In this document: piece by piece, positions 6,634 to 11,072 of the stretch
How positions within the stretch are numbered: position 1 is the first letter of the stretch
Layout: the number at the start of each line of letters is the position of its first letter
NCBI GenBank assembly: GCA_005888425.1
Contig: VAZF01000278.1
Span: 1-11,072 of the forward strand
Direction: 5' to 3'
DNA: 11,072 nt
Source of the DNA: Alphaproteobacteria bacterium
GTDB taxonomy: Bacteria > Pseudomonadota > Alphaproteobacteria > ATCC43930 > CGMCC-115725
Notes under the pieces: model-generated
What the model saw: the letters and a program-made list of their open reading frames with translations, nothing else
Told to the model about the DNA's origin: nothing
Database searches by the model: none
Program-made: the position numbers and the translations under genes

Positions 6634-7304
6634 CGGCGATGGGCAGCCTCCAAGCTCTGATCCAGGATCTCGTCATCGCCAATCGCATTCTGGCGCGCGA
6701 AGATGTCGTCGACGCCTACGGCCATGTCAGCGTCCGTCATCCCGACAACCCGCACCGCTTTCTGATTGCGCGCTCGCTCGCGCCGGAATTGGTCGGCCCC
6801 GACGATATTGTCGAGCTCGATCTCGACGGCGAGCCCGTGCGCGATGACGGCCATAAGCTCTATCTCGAGCGGTTCATCCACGCCGCGATCTTCGCGGCCC
6901 GCCCCGATGTCATGGCCGTCGTGCACGCGCATGCCGAGGACACGTTGCCGTTCGGGATCGCGCCGGCGGCGAAATTGCGCCCCGTGATCCATTCCGGGAG
7001 CTTTATCGGAACCGACGGTCCGCACAATGTCGCGCTGATGCGCGGCCACGGCTTTGCCTCGGCGGCGCGCTCCTTGATCGAGGTCGTGCGCCTGTCGGTC
7101 TATCTGCCGCGTAACGCCCGCGCCCTGATGCGCGCGAAACAGCTCGGCGGCGACATCAAATACCTGTCCGACGGCGAGATTGCGGCGCGCAACCGCGGCT
7201 ACAGCCCCTATTCGACCGAGACCTGGCGGACCTGGGAATACTGGGCCAACAAGGCCGGTTGCGGCCACCTCCTCACCCGCCCGGACGACCCGCCGAAAAC
7301 CTGA
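6630..7304 (+). CDS. Class II aldolase/adducin-family protein, internally shortened
   Basis: The family comprises zinc-dependent sugar-phosphate aldolases and epimerases (FucA, AraD) and decarboxylating or hydratase-type relatives. Catalytic Glu80 in YLERFIHAAIF is 19 residues before His99 of HAHAEDTLPFGI, the same spacing as Glu73-His92 in FucA. His101 is the second zinc ligand and His140 in MRGHG the third. His101 to His140 is only 39 residues against 61 in FucA, and the segment usually holding a conserved Gly-Asp region is absent; the sequence jumps from SFIGT to DGPHNVALMRGHG. The protein has 224 residues where relatives have about 255. The C-terminus (YLSDGEIAARNRGYSPY, WEYWANKAGCGHLL) looks intact. 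The GTG at 6630 overlaps the HAD TGA in a GTGA arrangement; the ATG at 6639 is an equally possible start. It is the last gene of the cluster. Activity is doubtful. Confidence 0.88.
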   Translation: MTAMGSLQALIQDLVIANRILAREDVVDAYGHVSVRHPDNPHRFLIARSLAPELVGPDDIVELDLDGEPVRDDGHKLYLERFIHAAIFAARPDVMAVVHAHAEDTLPFGIAPAAKLRPVIHSGSFIGTDGPHNVALMRGHGFASAARSLIEVVRLSVYLPRNARALMRAKQLGGDIKYLSDGEIAARNRGYSPYSTETWRTWEYWANKAGCGHLLTRPDDPPKT

Positions 7305-7412
7305 CCGGGCCGGTCACGGTCGCGCGGCTGGCGCATAGCCGCATACCTCCGTAAGCTTCCGGGCAAGAGGGGATACGGGCCCCAGTAAGCAAGACAGGGA
7401 GCCGGGTCGGGC

Positions 7413-8948
7413 ATGGTCGCTCGGGTGCGCACGGTGGCGTTCAGCGGCGTCGAGGTTGTCGATGTCGAGGCCCAGGTGACGATCACCCCGGGCCTGCCGG
7501 CGTTTGCTGTCGTCGGGTTGCCGGATAGGACGGTCGCGGAATCCCGCGAGCGGGTGCGCTCGGCTTTGGCGGCGCTCGGCCTGTCATTGCCGTCGCGCCA
7601 CATTACGGTCAACCTCGCGCCGGCGGACGTACTGAAGGAAGGCAGCCATTTCGACCTGCCGATCGCGTTGGCGCTCCTCGCCGCGATGGACGTGCTGCCC
7701 GAGGACGAGCTTGCCGGGTACACCGCGCTCGGGGAGGTCGCGCTCGACGGCTCGCTGACGAGCGTCGCCGGCGTATTGCTCGCGGCACTGACCGCAGCGG
7801 CGCGCCAAAGCGGGCTCATCTGCCCCGCTGCTTGCGGCAGCGAAGCCGCCTGGGCCGGCGAGGTCGAGATCATCGCCGCCCCGAACCTTCTCGCGATCGT
7901 CAATCATTTCAAGGGCACGCAACTCCTGCCGCCGCCCGAGCCGAAGCTCGCGCCGCCGCGAGCCGCCGGGCTCGACTTCAAGGACGTCAAAGGCCAGGAG
8001 AGCGCCAAGCGCGCGCTCGAAATCGCCGCGGCGGGCAGTCATAACCTGTTGATGATCGGGCCGCCCGGCGCCGGCAAATCCATGCTTGCGGCGCGCCTTC
8101 CCGGCATCTTGCCGCCGCTCGAACCGGCCGAGGCGCTCGAACTTGGTATGATCCAGTCGGTCGCCGGCGGGTTGCGGAACGGCGGCCTCCTCCGCGAGCG
8201 GCCGTTCCGCGACCCACATCACTCCGCGTCTTTGCCGGCGCTGGTCGGCGGCGGGCTGCGCACCCGCCCCGGTGAAATTTCCCTGGCACATCAGGGGGTG
8301 CTCTTTCTTGATGAATTGCCGGAGTTCAACCGTGCCGCCCTCGAGGCGCTGCGCCAGCCGCTCGAAACCGGTCGCGTCAGCGTCGCGCGCGCCAACAGCC
8401 ATGTCACCTTCCCGGCGCGCGTGCAGCTCGTCGCGGCGATGAACCCGTGCCGCTGCGGCTATCTCGCCGAGCCCGGCCGTGCCTGCGGTCGTGCGCCGCG
8501 CTGCGCCCAGGAATACCAGGCGCGCATTTCCGGGCCGCTCCTCGACCGCATCGATCTGCATATCGACGTGCCCTCGGTGTCGCCCGCCGATCTGGCTCTG
8601 CCGCCGCCGGCCGAGTCGAGCGCCGAGATCGCCCGACGCGTCGCCGCCGCCCGCGCCCGGCAGAGCGCCCGGTATCAACAGCTGTCGCCCGACCACCGCG
8701 TCCGCACGAATGCCGAGGCCGACGGCGAACTTCTCGACGAGATCGCGGCTCCCGATCCGGCCGGCCGCACCTTGCTGCAGCGCGCCGCCGAGCGATTGCG
8801 GCTATCGGCGCGCGGCTATCACCGCGTGCTGCGGGTGGCGCGCACGCTGGCGGATCTCGAAGGCGCGGCAACCGTGGCGCGGCATCACATCGCAGAAGCG
8901 TTGAGCTATCGCCGACCCTTTCACCTGCCCGATAGCGCCGGCGGCTGA
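7413..8948 (+). CDS. comM: YifB/ComM-family Mg-chelatase-like AAA+ ATPase
   Basis: A full-length 511-residue protein. The N-terminal ribosomal-S5-like/Lon-protease-like domain (about 1-170) begins MVARVRTVAFSGVEVVDVEA and includes GLPDRTVAESRERVRSAL and LAPADVLKEGSHFDLPIAL. The AAA+ core has Walker A GPPGAGKS at 216-223, Walker B VLFLDE at 296-301 and NPCRCGY at 344-350. A cysteine set (346, 348, 358, 364) could bind metal. ISGPLLDRIDLHIDVP follows, and the C-terminal Mg-chelatase helical domain ends with ARTLADLEGA and EALSYRRP. In Vibrio, ComM is a hexameric helicase that promotes branch migration during natural transformation; many non-competent bacteria keep it for recombination. The preceding 108 bases hold only a weak 6-bp hairpin without a T-run. 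AGGGAG (7396-7401) is a loose ribosome binding site. It is not functionally linked to the upstream cluster. Confidence 0.96.
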   Translation: MVARVRTVAFSGVEVVDVEAQVTITPGLPAFAVVGLPDRTVAESRERVRSALAALGLSLPSRHITVNLAPADVLKEGSHFDLPIALALLAAMDVLPEDELAGYTALGEVALDGSLTSVAGVLLAALTAAARQSGLICPAACGSEAAWAGEVEIIAAPNLLAIVNHFKGTQLLPPPEPKLAPPRAAGLDFKDVKGQESAKRALEIAAAGSHNLLMIGPPGAGKSMLAARLPGILPPLEPAEALELGMIQSVAGGLRNGGLLRERPFRDPHHSASLPALVGGGLRTRPGEISLAHQGVLFLDELPEFNRAALEALRQPLETGRVSVARANSHVTFPARVQLVAAMNPCRCGYLAEPGRACGRAPRCAQEYQARISGPLLDRIDLHIDVPSVSPADLALPPPAESSAEIARRVAAARARQSARYQQLSPDHRVRTNAEADGELLDEIAAPDPAGRTLLQRAAERLRLSARGYHRVLRVARTLADLEGAATVARHHIAEALSYRRPFHLPDSAGG

Positions 8949-9264
8949 AACCCAGGGTCGGGGTTGACAATGTCGGTCGCGGCGCTTGAATAGAGCCCGC
9001 GCTCCTTTGGCCGAAGCGCCGCCCCTACCGTCTCGGCGTGCCTCTCTTCGGCCTCCTCTCCGCACCTTTCATCTTTCCTCTTCGTAGCCACAGAACGGCG
9101 ACGCGGCATGGATTTCTTTTTGCGCCAGCAGCAAGGCGGCCGCCGAAACATGGTGAACGCGGGAACGGCCATCCCGGCGAGCCGTTGGCCGGGTGCGGCC
9201 AGCAATGTTGATGCAGTTGGGGGGAGGCGCCGATTTGCGCGTCCCGGTTTTAGGAAAGCGGCTT
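8949..9264 (+). other. Intergenic leader of the histidine kinase gene
   Basis: About 316 bases lie between comM and the kinase start. The left part holds a candidate promoter (8964-8991). Positions 9040-9085 are pyrimidine rich (runs of CTCTC and TTTCCTCTTC). A 54-codon open frame at 9108-9272 is described separately. I see no rho-independent terminator for comM, no tRNA and no convincing gene on the minus strand, where the open frame at 8921-9205 reads as low-complexity shadow. Confidence 0.5.
8964..8991 (+). promoter_or_regulatory. Candidate sigma-70-type promoter for the histidine kinase
   Basis: A perfect -35 TTGACA (8964-8969) is followed after 16 bases by TTGAAT (8986-8991), four of six matches to the -10 consensus. 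It begins 15 bases after the comM stop and would give a leader of about 265 bases before the kinase ATG. The long leader weakens the case for a simple promoter. Confidence 0.4.
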
Positions 9265-9272
9265 ATGCCTAG
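9108..9272 (+). CDS. Possible 54-residue leader ORF overlapping the kinase start
   Basis: An ATG at 9108 opens a 54-codon frame (start MDFFLRQQQGGRRN, basic, end FRKAAYA) whose TAG at 9270-9272 overlaps the kinase ATG at 9265 by eight bases. There is no clear Shine-Dalgarno, the composition is Arg/Ala/Gly rich as in chance frames of GC-rich DNA, and no family is recognised. The overlap would fit a translationally coupled upstream ORF, but this is weak. Confidence 0.15.
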   Translation: MDFFLRQQQGGRRNMVNAGTAIPASRWPGAASNVDAVGGRRRFARPGFRKAAYA

Positions 9273-11072
9273 AAAGCGCAGCACAGGGGTCGACGGGTGC
9301 CGGGCAGCGGACCAATCGACCGGCCGCCCCGCCATTTTGTGCGATGCCGATGCGGTGACTCTGGACGGATCAGCCGCCGAGGGACGGTTTCGTGCCTTGC
9401 TGGACGTGCTGCCGACCGCGATTTACGTCACCGATGCGGATGGCCGCATCACCTATTACAACCAGGCCGCCGCCGATCTGGCCGGGCGCGAGCCGCGGCT
9501 TGGCACCGATGAGTGGTGCGTCAGCTGGCGACTCTATTCGATGGATGGGCGCCCGATGCGGCATGATGAATGCCCGATGGCGGTGGCCCTCAAGGAAAAC
9601 CGCGCCGTCCGCGGCGCAGAGGCGATCCTCGAGCGGCCCGACGGCACGCGGATCCCGTTCGCGCCCTATCCGACACCGCTGCGCGATGCCTCGGGCAAGC
9701 TGATCGGCGCGGTGAACATGCTCGTCGATATTCGCGAGCGTCAGGAAGCGAACGATGCTCGCGCCTATCTCGGCGCTATCATCGAATGCTCCGACGACGC
9801 GATCGTCAGCAAGACGCTCGAGGGCATCGTCACGAGCTGGAACCGGGGAGCCGAGGCGATCTTCGGATACACAGCCGAGGAAATGATCGGTCAGCCGATT
9901 ACCCGGCTGTTCCCGGCTGACCGCCTGTTGGAAGAGGACGTGATCCTCGAACGCATACGACGCGGCGAGCGGGTCGACCACTTTGAAACCGTAAGACGCT
10001 GTAAGGATGGGGGCCAAATCGATGTTTCGGTGACGATCTCGCCGGTGCGCGACGTCTCCGGCCGGATCGTCGGCGCCTCGAAGATCGCGCGGGACATCAC
10101 CGATAAGAAGCGCGCCGAAGCCGCGTTGCGTGACCTCAATGACCGGCTGGAGCAGCGCGTCGGCGAGCGCACCCGCGAATTGGCGGAGGCCAATAACCGC
10201 CTGCTGACCGAAACGGCCGAGCGCGAGCGCACCGAGGCCGAGCTCTTGCAGGCACAGAAAATGGACGCGGTCGGGCAACTTGTCTCCGGCTTGGCGCACG
10301 ACTTCAACAATCTCCTAGCGGCGATCCTCGGCAATCTCGAACTGCTGGAGATGCGTCTCTCCGATCCGCATTTGGTGAAGCTCGCGCAAGCAGCGGCGCG
10401 CTCGGCGCGGCACGGCGCCAAGCTCAACGAGCAGATGCTGGCCTTCTCGCGAAAGCAGTATCTGAGTCCCAAACCGGTCGATCTGAACGAGCTGGTGCTC
10501 GGGACGCAGGATCTGCTGCGTCGCTCTTTGGGCGGCAAGGTCGAGATCACGGCGGCACTGGCCGACGGTTTGTGGTCTGCCCTGGTCGATCCGCACCAGT
10601 TGGAGCTCGTCCTGCTGAATCTGGCGATCAACGCCCGCGACGCAATGCCGGCGGGCGGACGGGTCGAGATCAGGACCCGCAACGTCAACGCGGGCGAGCG
10701 CAACAAGCCCGCCGAGCTGGCGCCAGGCGATTATGTGATGATCTCCGTCACAGACAGCGGCACGGGCATGAGCCCCGAGGTGCTGGCGCGCGCCTGCGAA
10801 CCGTTCTTCACGACAAAAGAACCGGGCAAGGGCAGCGGCCTTGGCCTCGCTCAGGTTTATGGGCTGGCGCAGCAATCGGGCGGCGGCATGCGCATTGCCA
10901 GCGCCGCCGGAAAGGGCACGACCGTTGCGATCTATCTGCCGCGCAGCCTTGCCGAACCTCAACGATCGGCGGAAGCGCGCAATGCGGCCGGGCGCGCCGG
11001 CCTGTCGCGGCGGGCGCGGGTCCTTGTCGTCGACGATAATGAGGATGTGCGCGACGTCATGGTCGCCTACCT
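9265..11072 (+). CDS. Hybrid sensor histidine kinase (PAS-PAS-HisKA-HATPase-REC), 3' end cut off
   Basis: The frame is open to the window edge (602 codons). PAS1 is about residues 42-158 (LLDVLPTAIYVTDADGRITY, later LRDASGKLIGAVNMLVDI). PAS2 is about 165-285 (SDDAIVSKTLEGIVTSWN, GAEAIFGYTAEEMIGQPI, SKIARDITDKKRAE). A heptad-like coiled coil follows (DLNDRLEQRVGERTRELAEA). The HisKA H-box GLAHDFNNLLAAI places the phospho-accepting His at 345. The ATPase domain has the N-box LAINARDAM (Asn456), DSGTGM (Asp497) and GKGSGLGLAQVYG. A receiver domain begins VLVVDDNEDVRD (acidic Asp590/591) and is cut before its phosphorylated Asp. No membrane segment is seen, so sensing should be cytoplasmic. The ATG at 9265 is chosen for GGAAAG at 9253-9258; in-frame ATGs at 9205 and 9211 lack such a site. 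The ligand is unknown. It is probably a separate unit from the catabolic cluster. Confidence 0.93.
   Translation, partial: MPRKRSTGVDGCRAADQSTGRPAILCDADAVTLDGSAAEGRFRALLDVLPTAIYVTDADGRITYYNQAAADLAGREPRLGTDEWCVSWRLYSMDGRPMRHDECPMAVALKENRAVRGAEAILERPDGTRIPFAPYPTPLRDASGKLIGAVNMLVDIRERQEANDARAYLGAIIECSDDAIVSKTLEGIVTSWNRGAEAIFGYTAEEMIGQPITRLFPADRLLEEDVILERIRRGERVDHFETVRRCKDGGQIDVSVTISPVRDVSGRIVGASKIARDITDKKRAEAALRDLNDRLEQRVGERTRELAEANNRLLTETAERERTEAELLQAQKMDAVGQLVSGLAHDFNNLLAAILGNLELLEMRLSDPHLVKLAQAAARSARHGAKLNEQMLAFSRKQYLSPKPVDLNELVLGTQDLLRRSLGGKVEITAALADGLWSALVDPHQLELVLLNLAINARDAMPAGGRVEIRTRNVNAGERNKPAELAPGDYVMISVTDSGTGMSPEVLARACEPFFTTKEPGKGSGLGLAQVYGLAQQSGGGMRIASAAGKGTTVAIYLPRSLAEPQRSAEARNAAGRAGLSRRARVLVVDDNEDVRDVMVAY

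Noticed and set aside
7324..7342. GCGGCT / AGCCGC hairpin after the class II aldolase, as a terminator
   Set aside because: Only 6 bp with a 7-base loop and no T-run; such pairs are common by chance in GC-rich DNA.
7584..8696. A 370-codon minus-strand frame opposite comM
   Set aside because: Shadow of a conserved gene; no domain visible.
8949..8965. AACCC / GGGTT inverted repeat after comM, as a terminator or operator
   Set aside because: Only five base pairs and no T-run; it merely touches the candidate -35 element.
8921..9205. A 94-codon minus-strand frame in the comM-kinase gap
   Set aside because: It overlaps the comM end, has no ribosome binding site or recognisable family, and its composition looks like chance.

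Overview
High-GC DNA with the gene style of an alphaproteobacterium. The strong G/C third-position bias, the families present and an intergenic palindromic repeat with CCTTCGAC / CTCAGGATGAGG ends, typical of Bradyrhizobium/Rhodopseudomonas-like genomes, all point that way. The assignment rests on recognition, not on a search. No tRNA, rRNA, CRISPR array or transposase is visible.

Layout: (1) 1-533, minus strand: the 5' part of an HpcH/HpaI-family aldolase gene, running off the left edge. (2) 534-654: a divergent intergenic region. (3) 655-7304, plus strand: a compact catabolic cluster. It holds an in-frame fusion of a C-terminally truncated zinc-independent NADP-dependent oxidoreductase to a complete HsaA-like flavin monooxygenase; an ACAD10/ACAD11-type acyl-CoA dehydrogenase; a palindromic repeat pair; an APH-fold phosphotransferase; a four-helix membrane protein of unknown function whose start overlaps the phosphotransferase stop; a type II haloacid-dehalogenase-like HAD hydrolase; and a shortened class II aldolase whose start overlaps the HAD stop. 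(4) 7413-8948: a complete ComM/YifB Mg-chelatase-like AAA+ protein, a housekeeping gene. (5) 8949-9264: a leader region with a candidate sigma-70-type promoter and little else. (6) 9265 to the right edge: a PAS-PAS-HisKA-HATPase hybrid histidine kinase cut off in its receiver domain.

The most interesting point is that the acyl-CoA dehydrogenase, APH kinase and HAD genes are, in reverse order, the three domains fused in animal ACAD10 (HAD-APH-ACAD); ACAD11 has the last two. The kinase/dehydrogenase pair also resembles LvaA/LvaC of Pseudomonas putida levulinate catabolism, where a 4-hydroxyacyl-CoA is phosphorylated and the phosphate is then eliminated to give an enoyl-CoA. I infer that this cluster degrades a hydroxylated acyl or ring-derived substrate by that chemistry, with the flavin monooxygenase and aldolases as flanking steps. 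The substrate cannot be read from the sequence.

Two genes of the cluster look internally deleted: the oxidoreductase lacks about 50 C-terminal residues, and the class II aldolase lacks roughly 20-35 residues between its zinc ligands. Both deletions keep the reading frame. They may be real remodelling or decay, or assembly artefacts, and should be checked on reads.
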